Assembly (NCBI GenBank): GCA_021654635.1
Contig: AP025179.1
Span: 3,348,001 to 3,412,000 of the forward strand
Source of the DNA: Mycobacterium kiyosense
Lineage (GTDB): Bacteria > Actinomycetota > Actinomycetes > Mycobacteriales > Mycobacteriaceae
Direction: 5' to 3'
Length of the DNA stretch: 64,000 bases
Positions 48,588 through 59,365 of the stretch are shown in pieces; positions within the stretch are counted from its first letter, which is position 1; each line of letters begins with the position of its first letter. The translations under genes and the position numbers were made by a program. The notes beneath the pieces are model-generated. The model had not been told where the DNA came from, did not search any database, and saw only the letters and a list, made by a program, of their open reading frames with translations.

Positions 48588-49463
48588 TTACCTTTTCGCG
48601 GTGGGAAAGTATTTCAATACGCCCTCTTGGGCAACCGTGGCGACGACCTGACCGGAACGGTCGAAGAAATGCCCGGTGCCCAGTCCGCGGGAATCGGCGG
48701 CCACCGGCGACGACGTCGAGTACAGCACCCAGTCGTTGTAGTCGACCTGCCGGTGAAACCACACCGTGTGGTTGGCCGACGCCGCGAAGATCCGGTCGTA
48801 GCCCCAGGACAGTCCGAGGGTGGTGATCACCGAGTCCAGCACGGTGGTGTCCGATGAGTACAGCATGGTGGCCGTGTGCAGCGTCGGGTCGTCGGGCAGC
48901 CTGCCCTTGGCCTTGATCCAGACCCGGTTGTGACCCAGCCGGTCCCCCTTGTCGCGCATCACCCAGGCAGGGTCGTTGGTGTAGCGCCACTCGACCGGTT
49001 GCAGCGCGTTGACGAAATGCGGGACGGTCTCCTCATAGCCCCGCAGCAGCTCGCCGATCGTCGGCAACCCCTCCGGGTCGGGGACCTGTGGGGGTTCGAC
49101 GCTGTGCTCGAGTCCGCGGCCACCGGACATGTAGGAGATCATCGCGGTGGACAGCAGCACGCCGTCCTGAACCGCATCGACGCGCCGGTTGGCGAAGCGC
49201 CGCTCGTCGCGCAACCGGACCACCTGGAATTCGATGTCCTTGGCGGTGTCGCCGCCGTTGACGAAATGCACGGACACCGCGCCGGGCGGCAGGTCGCGGG
49301 CCAGGGTGCGGGTGCTCGCCACGAAGGACTGCGCCACCAGCAGTCCACCGAAGGTCCGCATCGGGTTCTTGCTGGGGTGGGATCCGACGAACCGGTCGTC
49401 GGTGACGCGATCGAGGTCCAGAACCGCCAGCAGTTCGTCGAAGTCGGACAACCCGTCAGGCAA
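48588..49463 (-). CDS. tesB: Acyl-CoA thioesterase II
   Basis: 291 residues forming a double hotdog thioesterase. The N-terminal half has SKNPMRTFGGLLVAQSF, and the C-terminal half has MLYSSDTTVLDSVI, ANHTVWFHRQ and PVAADSRGLGTGHFFDRSG. The catalytic Asp/Thr/Gln are expected in these blocks. It hydrolyses acyl-CoA to free fatty acid and CoA. The start is a TTG at 49463 directly after the pyk stop; TTG 49451 is also possible. Located next to pyk as in M. tuberculosis (tesB1). Confidence 0.93.
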   Translation of the reverse strand: MPDGLSDFDELLAVLDLDRVTDDRFVGSHPSKNPMRTFGGLLVAQSFVASTRTLARDLPPGAVSVHFVNGGDTAKDIEFQVVRLRDERRFANRRVDAVQDGVLLSTAMISYMSGGRGLEHSVEPPQVPDPEGLPTIGELLRGYEETVPHFVNALQPVEWRYTNDPAWVMRDKGDRLGHNRVWIKAKGRLPDDPTLHTATMLYSSDTTVLDSVITTLGLSWGYDRIFAASANHTVWFHRQVDYNDWVLYSTSSPVAADSRGLGTGHFFDRSGQVVATVAQEGVLKYFPTAKR

Positions 49464-50882
49464 CTAGACGTCGTCCTCGCCGATGCGGTGCACGTGGATC
49501 AAGTTGGTCGAGCCCACTGTTCCCGGCGGCGCGCCGGCGACGATGACGACCAGGTCACCGCGCTTGTAGCGGCCCAGTTCCAGCAGCGACTTGTCGACCT
49601 CGCGGATCATGCCGTCGGTCGACTTCATGTGCGGGACGATGAACGTCTCCGTTCCCCAGGTCATCGCCAGCTGGCTGCGCACCTCGGGCAAGTCAGTGAA
49701 GGCCAGTAGCGGCAGCGGGGTGTGCAGGCGGGCCAGTCGCCGCACGGTGTCACCGGATTGCGTGAACGCCACCAGCGCTTTGGCGTCCAGGCGCTCGCCG
49801 ATGTCGCGGGCGGCGTAGGAGATGACGCCGCGCTTGGTGCGCGGTACGTGGGTCAGCGGCGGCGCGGCGGTCGAGTTCTGCTCGACCGCGCACACGATCC
49901 GCGACATCGTCTGGACCGCCTGCAACGGGTACTTACCCACCGAGGTCTCACCGGACAGCATCAGCGCGTCGGCGCCGTCGAGCACGGCGTTGGCGACGTC
50001 GGAGGCTTCGGCCCGGGTGGGGCGCGAATTCTCGATCATCGAGTCCAGCATCTGGGTCGCCACGATCACCGGCTTGGCGTTTTCCCGCGCCATCTGGATG
50101 GCCCGCTTCTGTACCAGGGGCACTTCTTCCAGCGGCAACTCGACGCCCAGGTCGCCGCGCGCCACCATGACGGCGTCGAAGGCCAGCACGATGGCCTCGA
50201 GGTTGTCGATGGCTTCGGGTTTCTCCAGCTTGGCGATCACCGGCACCCGGCGGCCGACCTTGTCCATCACCTCGTGGACCAGCTCGACGTCGGAGGGTGA
50301 GCGCACGAAGGACAGGGCCACCAGGTCGACGCCGAGCTTCAAGGCGAAGGTGAGATCGTCGATGTCTTTTTTCGACAGCGGGGGCGCCGACACGTTCATG
50401 CCGGGCAGCGAGATCCCCTTGTTGTTGCTGACCGGGCCGCCTTCGACGACTCTGCAGACCACATCGTCGTCCTCGACGCGCTCGACGATCAGGCCGACCT
50501 TGCCGTCGTCGACGAGCACCCGGTCGCCGGCTACGGCGTCCTTGGCCAGCCTCTTGTAGGTGGTGGAGACCCGGTCGTGGGTGCCTTCGCAGTCCGCGAC
50601 GGTGATGCGGACCGTTTCGCCGTCGGCCCAATAGGTGGGACCGGAGGCGAAGCGACCCAACCGGATCTTCGGGCCTTGCAGGTCACAGAGAATGCCGACC
50701 GCCCTACCGGTGGCGTCCGAGGCTTTCCGGACCCGCTCGTAGGAGGCCTCGTGGTCGCTGTAGTCGCCGTGGCTGAAGTTCATGCGGGCGACGTCCATTC
50801 CCGCTTCGACCAACGCCTTGAGCAGATCAACCTGCTGCGTGGCGGGCCCGAGAGTGCAGACGATCTTTCCGCGTCTAGTCAC
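49464..50882 (-). CDS. pykA: Pyruvate kinase
   Basis: 472 residues, the usual length. The N-terminal MTRRGKIVCTLGPATQ contains the ATP/PEP-binding Arg-Asn region (VARMNFSHGDYSDH). The catalytic Lys lies in IAKLEKPEAI, metal-binding Glu/Asp in the following strand (MVARGDLGVE), and the C-terminal allosteric domain from about residue 340. It converts PEP and ADP to pyruvate and ATP. GTG start. Directly upstream of tesB, with no gap between the genes. Confidence 0.97.
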   Translation of the reverse strand: MTRRGKIVCTLGPATQQVDLLKALVEAGMDVARMNFSHGDYSDHEASYERVRKASDATGRAVGILCDLQGPKIRLGRFASGPTYWADGETVRITVADCEGTHDRVSTTYKRLAKDAVAGDRVLVDDGKVGLIVERVEDDDVVCRVVEGGPVSNNKGISLPGMNVSAPPLSKKDIDDLTFALKLGVDLVALSFVRSPSDVELVHEVMDKVGRRVPVIAKLEKPEAIDNLEAIVLAFDAVMVARGDLGVELPLEEVPLVQKRAIQMARENAKPVIVATQMLDSMIENSRPTRAEASDVANAVLDGADALMLSGETSVGKYPLQAVQTMSRIVCAVEQNSTAAPPLTHVPRTKRGVISYAARDIGERLDAKALVAFTQSGDTVRRLARLHTPLPLLAFTDLPEVRSQLAMTWGTETFIVPHMKSTDGMIREVDKSLLELGRYKRGDLVVIVAGAPPGTVGSTNLIHVHRIGEDDV

Positions 50883-50988
50883 GACGCCAAAGCATAGTCG
50901 CGCTCGATGTCCTAGGTGTGTCTCGTGGGTGCGACGCGCGTAACGCCGTCGCGTCGCGGGCCGGCTCTGGTCACCCGGTTCTCGCCGG

Positions 50989-51441
50989 TCAGTCGCTGAG
51001 AACCGTTGGGACCCAAGGGAAGCCGGGCATGTTGCGCACCACCGTCCACGCGGCGGACAAGACTAAGACGGTGACCAGAGTGGCAACCGGCAGCCACGAC
51101 TTCGCGCGGTAGCGCCGTAGCAGGATCCACGCCGCCAGCAACGGGAGGGTGATCAACAGGAAAACGTTGTCGTGAACGCTTGCCGCGAAGTGCCCGTGCA
51201 GCAGGTCGTGGGTCATTCGCAGACCCCCGCAGGCCGGGCAGTTCCAGCCGGTGAGCCATTTGAAGGGGCATTGCGGGTAGAGCGAGTCCGGGTTGTGCGG
51301 GTCGGCGAACCCGATGTAGGCGAGGGCGCCGGTCAGCAGCATCGCCGATCCGGCGGCGGCGAGGCGATTCCGGGTCCGGCTGGGCTGGTCGCCGGTCTGT
51401 GCCGGCCGCGTCTCAGTCGGGGGCCACGGCTGGTCGATCAC
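50989..51441 (-). CDS. DUF2752 membrane protein (Rv1616 type)
   Basis: 150 residues. A disordered N-terminus is followed by three helices. The family hallmark CPFKWLTGWNCPACGGLRMTH contains the paired Cys motif, here noted as CPACGGLRMTHDLLHG at about residues 68-83. Function unknown. It lies between lgt and pyk as in M. tuberculosis. The 106 bp to pyk hold nothing recognisable. Confidence 0.82.
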   Translation of the reverse strand: MIDQPWPPTETRPAQTGDQPSRTRNRLAAAGSAMLLTGALAYIGFADPHNPDSLYPQCPFKWLTGWNCPACGGLRMTHDLLHGHFAASVHDNVFLLITLPLLAAWILLRRYRAKSWLPVATLVTVLVLSAAWTVVRNMPGFPWVPTVLSD

Positions 51442-51618
51442 CGGTTCAGGATGCCAGATCGGAGACGACGCGCGGGACCGTCGATTGCGATTGCTCTCGG
51501 CGGGCGCATATTCAGCCGACGGACCGGGCCGCCATCGGGAGAACGCCGATCGATTTACAAATGCGATAGCGCCGGCGATATCACTTTCCGAAAAAGAGAA
51601 ACGACTCCAGGCCCGGGT

Positions 51619-53573
51619 TCAGCCGCGCCGCCGACGGAACCTCCATCGCTTGCGGTCTTCTCCGTCGGAGTTACCGTGCGTTTCCGCTGGCGGTGGACTG
51701 GTCTGGGCGTCGTCGGCCGGCACCTCGAGGTTCTCCGGCGCGGCTTCCGCTGCTTCGGTGTTCGCCTCCGCGGGCTCGGCCTCGGGAAGTGCGGTCTGGG
51801 GAAGTGCGGTCTGGGTTTCCTCCGTCAGCGATTCGGCTTGCGGCTCTTGGGTTTCAGCGTCTTCGGCTGCTGCATCGACCGCTTCGTCAGCCGACTCGCT
51901 CTCGGACTGTTCGGTATCGGCTATTTCGGCCACCGCGTCGGCAGCCCCGGTGACCTCCGGCTCGGCGGCATCGGCTGCATCGGCTGCTTCTGCCTGTGTT
52001 GCCGACGCGGGCGGGAGGTCAGCCTCCGCCTCTGCGTGGGCCTCTGGCTCAGCCTCGGCCTCTGCGTCGGCCTCTGACTCTCGCTCAGCCTCAGCCTCAG
52101 CCTCGCCCTCTGGTTCTGGCTCTGGCGCGACCTCTGACTCGTCCTCTGACTCGGCCTCCGGCGCCGCCTCGGCTACTGCGGGCTCGACGGTCGTCTCCGG
52201 TTCGGCCTCGCCCTCCTCGACGTCGGCATCCGCCGTCGCGAACTCAGCCTCGCCCGCCTCGGTGTCGCCCTCGGCAGAACCGTCGGCAGTCTCAACCTCA
52301 TTCGCGGATTCGGCCTCTGCCAACTCAGGCTCGGCTACCGCCGCCGCAGCCTCAGGCTCTGCCTCTGCCTCTACCTCTGGCTCCGCTTCTGCCTCTGCCT
52401 CTGCCTCCCCCTCGGCGACCTCTGGCTCCGCGACCGCCTCGGTTACCGGCTCGACCGCCTCGACGTCCGCCTGCTCCGACTCCGACGCGGCCGCTGCAGC
52501 CGCCGCCTTCTCCAGCACCACGGGCGTACCGGCCTCGGCCTCGTCGGTGGGCTCCTCGACGGCCTGCGCATCCGCGGCAACCGGTTCCGCGTCACCGCCA
52601 CCCCCAGCACCGGCAGCAACCGCCGAACCCGCCGCGACGGCCGCAAGCTCCTCAGCCTCTTCCGACTCCTCTTCCGACTCCTCGTCGGCGAAGCGGCTGC
52701 GCAGCGTGTCCGGATCCGTGCGGTCCTTCGGCGCCAGAATCATGTACACCACGGCGCCGAGGAACACGAAAGTCGATGTGAACGTATTGATCCGGATGCC
52801 GGCGATGTGAGTGGCCGTGTCGTCGCGCAGCAACTCGACACCGAACCGTCCCACGCAGTACAGCGCCACGTAGGCCGCGAACAGCCGTCCGTGGTCGAAC
52901 ACGAACCGACGGTCCAGGTAAAGCAGAACAGCGAATACCAGCAGATTCCACAGCAATTCGTAAAGGGAACGTCGGCTGCACGATGGCGAACACCTGGCCC
53001 GTCGACACGCCGTCGAGGGAATGCTCGCTCAGAATGCCCGACGGGTCACGACGGTAGAAGATCTCCAGACCCCACGGCATGGTGGTCTCGCGCCCGTACA
53101 ACTCCTGGTTGAAGTAGTTGCCGAGCCGGCCGATCGCCTGCGCCAGCACCACCCCGGGAGCCGCCGCGTCGAGGAACGCCGGCAGCGGAACACCGTTGCG
53201 CCGACAACCGATCCAGGCGCCGACCACGCCGAGGGCAACCGCACCCCAGATGCCCAGCCCGCCATCCCAAATACGCAGCGCCGCACTGGTTCCGGCGCCG
53301 CCGGGACCCCCAATACGTCCGCCAGTCCGTGGCCAGGTGATACAAGCGGCCACCGACCAGACCGAACGGCACCATCCACAGCGCGATGTCGTAGACCAAA
53401 CCGCGCTCACCGCCGCGAGCCACCCACCGCCGGTCGCCGATCACCAACGCGATCAGGATCCCGGTGATGATGAAAAACGCGTACGCGCGAATCGGCAACG
53501 GCCCCAAGTGCCAGACCCCGCGCGGCGGACTCGGAAACGATGCGAGCCACACCTGCGAGGCAGCCAGAGTCAT
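51619..53573 (-). CDS. lgt: Prolipoprotein diacylglyceryl transferase with long acidic tail (two frameshifts)
   Basis: About 650 residues if corrected. The membrane enzyme part (about 1-290) has [34 protein letters not shown] (the Lgt signature) and [12 protein letters not shown]. It attaches diacylglycerol to the lipobox Cys of prelipoproteins. A very long C-terminal extension (51,640-52,690) of Glu/Ala/Pro repeats such as [15 protein letters not shown] is typical of mycobacterial Lgt but unusually long here. One extra C at 53307-53311 and one extra G at 52965-52967 break the frame. The ATG overlaps the trpA stop (ATGA). Lgt is essential in M. tuberculosis, so the breaks are probably sequence errors. 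Confidence 0.9.
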
Positions 53574-54379
53574 GCCGACACCCTCTGGCGCACACCGGCT
53601 GCGAGTTCCCCGGTCAGCGCGCGCAGCCGCGGCAACCCCTCACCCAACGCCGACACCAGCGCGGACCCCACGATCACACCGTCGGCATAGCTGCCGATCT
53701 GCGCAGCCTGCTGAGCAGAGCGCACCCCCAAGCCGACCCCAACGGGTATGTCCGACACCGCCTTCACCCTCCCCACCAGTTCGGGCGCGGCCTGTGACAC
53801 CACATCACGCGCCCCGGTCACCCCCATCGTCGACGCCGCGTAGACGAATCCGCGCGACGCCTCGACGGTGGCCGCCAGTCGCTCGGCCGTCGACGACGGA
53901 GCCACCAGAAAGATGCGATCCAAGCCGTGCTGGTCGGAGGCCGCGAACCAGGCCTGCGCCTCGTCGGGAATCAGGTCGGGAGTGATCAGCCCCTGGCCCC
54001 CGGCCGCGGCAAGATCCCTTGCGAACGCGTCAACCCCGTAGCGCAGCACCGGATTCCAGTAGGTCATCACCACGGCGTGCCCACCGGCAGCACTGATCGC
54101 CTCGACGGCGGCCAGCGTGTCCCGAACCCGGACTCCCCCGCTGAGCGCCTGCTCGGTGGCCCGTTGGATTGTCGGGCCGTCCATCCCCGGATCCGAATAG
54201 GGCACGCCGACTTCGATGATGTCGCAACCGGATTCGACCAAAGCGATCATCGCCTGCACCGAGGACGACACGTCCGGATAGCCAGTCGGCAGATAACCGA
54301 TCAGCGCCGCCCGCCCCTCGCCGTGGCACGTGTCGAACACCGGCTTCAGCCTGCTGGCCCCGCTCTGCTGCACCGTCAT
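53570..54379 (-). CDS. trpA: Tryptophan synthase alpha subunit
   Basis: 269 residues, TIM barrel. Catalytic Glu56 lies in [12 protein letters not shown] with Asp63. The phosphate-binding loops GLGVRSAQQ and GVIVGSALV are present. It cleaves indole-3-glycerol phosphate and channels indole to TrpB. ATG 54379 shares a base with the trpB stop (TGATG) and the gene's stop overlaps the lgt ATG, giving an unbroken trpB-trpA-lgt translation unit. A longer frame to 54403 is ignored for that reason. Confidence 0.96.
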   Translation of the reverse strand: MTVQQSGASRLKPVFDTCHGEGRAALIGYLPTGYPDVSSSVQAMIALVESGCDIIEVGVPYSDPGMDGPTIQRATEQALSGGVRVRDTLAAVEAISAAGGHAVVMTYWNPVLRYGVDAFARDLAAAGGQGLITPDLIPDEAQAWFAASDQHGLDRIFLVAPSSTAERLAATVEASRGFVYAASTMGVTGARDVVSQAAPELVGRVKAVSDIPVGVGLGVRSAQQAAQIGSYADGVIVGSALVSALGEGLPRLRALTGELAAGVRQRVSA

Positions 54380-55632
54380 CACTTGTCCAGCAAGCCGAAC
54401 CATTTCGCGGCCGTCTCCACGTCCTTATCGCCGCGGCCGGACAAATTCACCACAATGACGGCCCCCCTGCCCAATTCGGCACCCAGCTTCAGGGCGCCGG
54501 CCACCGCGTGCGCGGACTCGATGGCCGGGATGATGCCTTCGGAGCGGCTCAGCAGGCCGAACGCGTCCATCGCCTCGGTGTCGGTGATCGGTTCGTACTG
54601 GACGCGTCCGATGTCTTTGAGCCACGCGTGCTCGGGTCCCACCCCGGGGTAGTCCAAACCCGCTGAGATCGAGTGCGATTCGATGGTCTGGCCGTCTTCG
54701 TCCTGCAACAGATACGAGTAGGAACCCTGAAACGCCCCGGGTGAGCCGCCGGCGAACGTCGCGGCGTGCCGCCCGGTCTCGACGCCGTCGCCGGCGGCTT
54801 CGTAACCCACCAACTTCACGCCGGGGTCGTCCAGAAAAGCGTGGAAGATGCCGATCGCGTTGGACCCACCGCCGACGCAGGCCACCACCGCGTCGGGCAA
54901 CCGGCCGATCTGCTGTTGGATCTGTGCCCGCGCCTCCAACCCGATGATGCGCTGGAAATCGCGCACCATGGTCGGGAACGGGTGCGGGCCGGCGGCGGTG
55001 CCGAAGCAGTAATAAGTGTTGTCGGCGTTGGTGACCCAATCCCGGAAGGCCTCGTTGATGGCGTCTTTGAGGGTCCTCGACCCGGTCTGGACGGATACCA
55101 CCTCGGCGCCGAGCAAGCGCATCCGCGCCACGTTGAGCGCCTGGCGCGCGGTGTCGACCGCACCCATATAGATGACGCACTCCAGGCCAAACAGCGCGCA
55201 CGCGGTGGCGGTGGCCACCCCGTGCTGGCCCGCACCGGTCTCGGCGATCACCCGGGTCTTACCCATCCGGCGGGCCAGCAGCGCCTGGCCCAGCACATTG
55301 TTGATCTTGTGAGAACCGGTGTGGTTCAAGTCTTCTCGCTTGAGGAAGATCCGCGCCGACCCGGCGTACCCGCCCAGTCGAGTCGTCTCGTACAGCGGCG
55401 ACGGCCGACCTGCGTAGTTGGCTTGCAACCTGTCCAAGGTATCCAGGAAATCCTGGTCGACGCGCTCCTTTTCGTAGGCGACGGTGACCTCCTCGATCAC
55501 CGCCATCAGCGCCTCGGGAACATAGCGGCCACCGTAGCTGCCGAAATGCCCACCCTGGTCAGGGTCGTGGTGGGTGCGCTCGACGACGGCGGCGCTGGTG
55601 CGCGGAAGGTCCGGGTTGGAAAGATCTGCCAT
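54379..55632 (-). CDS. trpB: Tryptophan synthase beta subunit
   Basis: 417 residues, PLP-dependent. Lys109 lies in [11 protein letters not shown], the phosphate clamp is GGGSNAIG, and the C-terminal Ser is in NLSGRGDKD. It condenses indole with serine. It complexes with TrpA. Start ATG 55632; GTG 55635 is immediately adjacent. About 35 bp separate it from the corrected trpC stop. The M. tuberculosis orthologue is a drug target. Confidence 0.97.
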   Translation of the reverse strand: MADLSNPDLPRTSAAVVERTHHDPDQGGHFGSYGGRYVPEALMAVIEEVTVAYEKERVDQDFLDTLDRLQANYAGRPSPLYETTRLGGYAGSARIFLKREDLNHTGSHKINNVLGQALLARRMGKTRVIAETGAGQHGVATATACALFGLECVIYMGAVDTARQALNVARMRLLGAEVVSVQTGSRTLKDAINEAFRDWVTNADNTYYCFGTAAGPHPFPTMVRDFQRIIGLEARAQIQQQIGRLPDAVVACVGGGSNAIGIFHAFLDDPGVKLVGYEAAGDGVETGRHAATFAGGSPGAFQGSYSYLLQDEDGQTIESHSISAGLDYPGVGPEHAWLKDIGRVQYEPITDTEAMDAFGLLSRSEGIIPAIESAHAVAGALKLGAELGRGAVIVVNLSGRGDKDVETAAKWFGLLDK

Positions 55633-55667
55633 CACAAGTACTCAGCGCGCGTGCGGCACATCAAGAG

Positions 55668-56487
55668 TTAGCGAGCCGGTTTCGGACAGGACGGATGGGT
55701 GCCGGCGGTGACCAGATCCGCGACCGCAGCGCGCGGGTCACCGCTTTTTGACCAGACCCTCGCCGACCAGAACGGCGTCGGCCCCCGCGCCGGCATAGGC
55801 CAGCAGGTCACCGGTGTGGCGCACACCGGATTCGGCGATCCGGATCACCTTGCTGGGCAGCCCCGGAGCGATGCGCGCGAAGCAGTCCCGATCGACCTCC
55901 AGCGTCGCCAGATCGCGGGCGTTGACCCCGATCACGTTGGCCCCGGCTTTGAGCGCGCGGTCGGCTTCTTCTTCGGTGTGGACTTCGACGAGCGCGGTCA
56001 TGCCCAATGATTCGGTGCGATCGAGCATCGACACCAGCGCCGACTGGTCCAGCGCGGCGACGATCAGCAGCAGCATGTCCGCGCCGTGCGCACGAGCCTC
56101 GTGAATCTGGTAGGGCTGCACCACAAAGTCTTTGCGCAACACCGGGATCGACACCGCGGCGCGCACCGCGTCGAGGTCGTCCAGTGAGCCCTGGAACCGT
56201 CGTTCCTCGGTGAGCACACTGATGATCCGGGCGCCGCCGTCCTCGTAGGCGCGGGCCAGTTTGGCGGGGTCGGAGATGGGCGCCAGCGCACCCTTCGACG
56301 GGCTGGCGCGCTTGACCTCGGCGATCACGCCGATGCCGGGTTCGCGCAGCGCCGCCATGACATCCAGCGGTGGCGGCGCGGCGGCTGCGGCCGCCTTGAT
56401 TTCGGACAGGCTCACGCGGGCTTCGCGCGCGGCAACGTCGGCGCGGACTCCCTCGAGGATGGAGTCAAGCACGGATGCCGGACTCAT
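55668..56487 (-). CDS. trpC: Indole-3-glycerol phosphate synthase (3' frameshift)
   Basis: About 272 residues if corrected, as in M. tuberculosis. TIM barrel with catalytic Lys in [21 protein letters not shown] and [12 protein letters not shown]. As printed it ends VGEGLVKKR at a TGA near 55,738. One extra T in the run 55745-55749 explains this: removing it restores [19 protein letters not shown] to a TAA at 55668-55670. It converts CdRP to indole-3-glycerol phosphate. I chose ATG 56487 (MSPASVLD); the frame extends further upstream without family similarity. Confidence 0.93.
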
Positions 56488-56576
56488 GCCTGCCGTGTTC
56501 CTTTCCCGTGACCCAACGCTCGCCAGCCAGTTTCGCCGACGTGCAAGAAGGGTAGCGACCGTCGGGACAGGGTCCG

Positions 56577-57227
56577 TCACCGCCCCTCGGTGTCTGGTTC
56601 GGCCGACCCTTCGGTAGGGTCGCGACCCGCGTCGAGGGCATCCCAGATTGTGCGCTGGGACAGCTTGGGTTCACCCGGCCGGGCCTCGTCGCGGGCAATC
56701 GACCGGCGCGCACCGGGCGCCAGATACTTGCTGCTGCTCGAGCGCGCCGGGCCGGCGGCCGAGGCGGCGCGCATCAACAACGTCGCGGCCACCAGCGTGC
56801 ACACCGCTGCCACCACCGTGATGGACGCACCGGTGTACTGGCGCCCGCTGCCCACCAGCGTCGCCACCGGAACGTGCGCAAGGTCCGCGCCACGGGCGGC
56901 CACGTCCGGCACCGCCCACAGACTGACGCCCAGATAGCCGACGGCGAAGCTCGACACCGCCAATAGCACCGCCAGCGCACGCAGCTGCCAGCCACGCACG
57001 GCCAGGACGGCGACCGCGGCGGCCAGACTCACCATCGCCAGGGGCAGCAGCGCCGTCGACCAGGACGCGCCGGACAGCGCCACGTCCTTGGGCTGGCCCA
57101 GCCCGTCGAAGGAGCGGATGGTCACCCACGTCAGCCGGGACGCCGCCCACAACGCGCCGGCGCCGGCGACCAACAGCAGTTGGGCCAGCCGCACGGTCAG
57201 CCGGTCGCGGCGCGCGGAGTCAGCCAC
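56577..57227 (-). CDS. Trp-region conserved membrane protein (Rv1610 type)
   Basis: 216 residues with about four helices (around 12-32, 55-77, 82-102 and 130-152) and a charged cytoplasmic tail containing [18 protein letters not shown]. It belongs to the actinobacterial family found between trpE and trpC. Role unknown, possibly linked to tryptophan transport. The GTG start at 57227 overlaps the trpE stop by 8 bp; trpC starts 89 bp later. Confidence 0.9.
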   Translation of the reverse strand: MADSARRDRLTVRLAQLLLVAGAGALWAASRLTWVTIRSFDGLGQPKDVALSGASWSTALLPLAMVSLAAAVAVLAVRGWQLRALAVLLAVSSFAVGYLGVSLWAVPDVAARGADLAHVPVATLVGSGRQYTGASITVVAAVCTLVAATLLMRAASAAGPARSSSSKYLAPGARRSIARDEARPGEPKLSQRTIWDALDAGRDPTEGSAEPDTEGR

Positions 57228-58773
57228 TGCCCACGTCGGGGGTCGTCAGCGTCTGGGCGGCCGCGATCGCGTTGAGCACCGCCCGCGCCTTGTTCCTGGC
57301 CTCGTTGTACTCGTAGGGGCCGTTCGAATCGGCGACCACGCCGCCGCCGGCCTGCACATAAGCGGTGCCGTCGCGCATCAGCGCGGTACGGATCGCGATC
57401 GCGAAGTCGGCGTTGCCGGCGAAGTCCAGGTAACCCACCACGCCGCCGTAGAGCCCGCGGCGCGTCTTCTCGACCTCCTCGATCAGCTCCATGGCGCGCA
57501 CCTTGGGCGCTCCCGACAGCGTGCCGGCCGGGAAACAGGCGGTCACCGCGTCCAGCGCGGTCCGGCCCTCGGCCAGCAGACCCGTCACGGTGGACACCAG
57601 GTGCATGACGTGGCTGTAGCGCTCGATGTGGCTGTAGTCCTCGACGCGCACGGTGCCCGGGGTGCAGACCCGGCCCAGATCGTTGCGGCCCAGATCGACC
57701 AGCATCAGGTGCTCGGCCAGTTCCTTGTCGTCGGCCAGCAGTTCCTTTTCCAGCAGGACGTCCTCCTCGTCGGTCTGCCCGCGCCAGCGGGTTCCGGCGA
57801 TCGGATGCGTCGTGGCCCGCCCGTCCTGCACGGTCACCAACGCCTCCGGGCTCGATCCGACGATCGAAAAGTCCACTGCCCCATCACTATCGGGGATCTG
57901 CAGCAGATACATGTAAGGGCTGGGGTTGGTCACCCGCAGCATCCGGTACACGTCGATCGGGTCGACGTCGGTGTCCATCTCGAAGCGCTGCGAGGGCACC
58001 ACCTGAAACGCTTCGCCGGCCGCGATCTGCTCGACCAGGTAGTCGACGATCTTGCCGTATTCCTCGACCGTGCGCTGCGCGCGATACCGCGGCTCGGGCT
58101 TGCTGAAGGTGGACACCGTCGAGGGCAGCGGCTGCCCGAGCGCCGCGGTCATCACGTCCAGTCGCGCAACCGCGTCGTCGTAGGCCCAGTCGACCCGCTC
58201 GTCGGTGCCGTTCCAGTTGACCGCGTTGGCGATCAGCGTGATGGTGCCCTCGTGGTGGTCGACCGCGGCGAGGTCGGTGGCCAGCAGCAACAGCATGTCC
58301 GGTAGCCGCAGATCGTCGGCGGCCAGTTCGGGCAGGCGCTCCAGGCGGCGCACCATGTCGTAGGCGAAGAAGCCGACCATGCCTCCCGACAGCGGCGGCA
58401 GCCCCGGGCGGGACTCCTGGGGAGCAGCGGTCGCCAGCACCGACAGCGTGGCGCGCAGCGCGTCCAGGGGGTCGCCGCCGGTGGGCGCGTCCTTGGGGGC
58501 GGCACCCAGCCACACGGCGTGCCCGTCCCGCACCGTCAGCGCGGTCGGCGCTCCGGCGCCGATGAACGACCACCGTGACCACGAACGGCCGTTCTCGGCC
58601 GATTCGAGCAGGAAGGTACCGGGCCGGTTGGCGGCGAGCTTGCGATAGGCCGAAAGCGGAGTTTCGCTGTCGGCCAAGACTTTGCGGGTGACCGGGACCA
58701 CCCGGTGCTCTGCCGCCAGCACGCGGAAATCCTCCCGCGTTGTCGTGGCTGCAAGGTTGGGGTGCACCGACAC
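57220..58773 (-). CDS. trpE: Anthranilate synthase component I
   Basis: 517 residues. The tryptophan feedback element LLES lies at 55-58 with NPSPYMYLL. Catalytic blocks are [41 protein letters not shown] and [16 protein letters not shown]. It makes anthranilate from chorismate with ammonia supplied by a separate TrpG, not encoded here. I chose GTG 58773 because it gives the family N-terminus; the frame continues upstream through the divergent bcp promoter. First gene of the trp unit. Confidence 0.95.
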   Translation of the reverse strand: MSVHPNLAATTTREDFRVLAAEHRVVPVTRKVLADSETPLSAYRKLAANRPGTFLLESAENGRSWSRWSFIGAGAPTALTVRDGHAVWLGAAPKDAPTGGDPLDALRATLSVLATAAPQESRPGLPPLSGGMVGFFAYDMVRRLERLPELAADDLRLPDMLLLLATDLAAVDHHEGTITLIANAVNWNGTDERVDWAYDDAVARLDVMTAALGQPLPSTVSTFSKPEPRYRAQRTVEEYGKIVDYLVEQIAAGEAFQVVPSQRFEMDTDVDPIDVYRMLRVTNPSPYMYLLQIPDSDGAVDFSIVGSSPEALVTVQDGRATTHPIAGTRWRGQTDEEDVLLEKELLADDKELAEHLMLVDLGRNDLGRVCTPGTVRVEDYSHIERYSHVMHLVSTVTGLLAEGRTALDAVTACFPAGTLSGAPKVRAMELIEEVEKTRRGLYGGVVGYLDFAGNADFAIAIRTALMRDGTAYVQAGGGVVADSNGPYEYNEARNKARAVLNAIAAAQTLTTPDVGSG

Positions 58774-58883
58774 ATCCTCGCAGACGGCCCGCCATGAGGT
58801 GCTCACGAGCGCAACCCGGGCGTGATTTCGGCGCCGATTCTCCGCGGCATGGTCACCCTCGCGGTGGCTCGGCGCGGCTGGCG

Positions 58884-58889
58884 TAGCGT
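58884..58889 (+). promoter_or_regulatory. Candidate -10 for leaderless bcp
   Basis: TAGCGT followed by 7 nt and the ATG at 58897. No ribosome site. It fits the leaderless mycobacterial promoter pattern. Confidence 0.45.
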
Positions 58890-58896
58890 GACGGCC

Positions 58897-59352
58897 ATGA
58901 AAACTGGCGACACCGTGGCCGACTTCGAGCTTCCCGACCAGACGGGCACCCCGCGCAAACTCAGCGACCTGCTCGCCGACGGTCCCGTGGTGCTGTTCTT
59001 CTACCCGGCGGCCATGACCCCGGGCTGCACGAAGGAGGCCTGCCACTTCCGCGACCTGGCCGCCGAGTTCGCCGCCGTGGGCGCCAACCGGGTCGGTATC
59101 AGCACCGACGCGGTGCACAAGCAGGCGCAGTTCGCCGACGCCCAGAAGTTCGACTACCCGCTGCTGTCGGACGCCGACGGCGCGGTGGCCACCCAGTTCG
59201 GCGTCAAGCGCGGCCTGCTGGGCAAGCTGATGCCGGTCAAGCGCACCACGTTCGTCATCGACCAAGACCGCAAAGTGCTCGACGTGATCGCCAGCGAGTT
59301 CAGCATGGACACCCACGCCGACAAAGCGCTGCAGACACTGCGCAACCGCTGA
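58897..59352 (+). CDS. bcpB: Peroxiredoxin, bacterioferritin co-migratory protein type
   Basis: 151 residues, thioredoxin fold. Peroxidatic Cys44 lies in [12 protein letters not shown] and a resolving Cys49 five residues on, the atypical 2-Cys BCP arrangement. It reduces hydroperoxides using thioredoxin-type donors. I chose ATG 58897 ([13 protein letters not shown]), since the in-frame upstream part lacks similarity and the start fits a leaderless transcript. Divergent from trpE and convergent with chaA, as in M. tuberculosis (bcpB). Confidence 0.94.
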   Translation: MKTGDTVADFELPDQTGTPRKLSDLLADGPVVLFFYPAAMTPGCTKEACHFRDLAAEFAAVGANRVGISTDAVHKQAQFADAQKFDYPLLSDADGAVATQFGVKRGLLGKLMPVKRTTFVIDQDRKVLDVIASEFSMDTHADKALQTLRNR

Positions 59353-59365
59353 CCCGCAGGGGCCG

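Noticed and set aside
51442..51618. Possible small gene between lgt and the DUF2752 gene
   Set aside because: M. tuberculosis has an extra gene in this area (Rv1615), but no frame here has a start, ribosome site and plausible composition; I see only non-coding sequence.
51485..52810. 441-codon Ser/Ala-rich plus-strand frame
   Set aside because: It is the antisense of the Glu/Ala-rich Lgt tail (GAG/GCC read as CTC/GGC).
57088..58305. 405-codon plus-strand frame inside trpE
   Set aside because: Antisense to conserved anthranilate synthase motifs.
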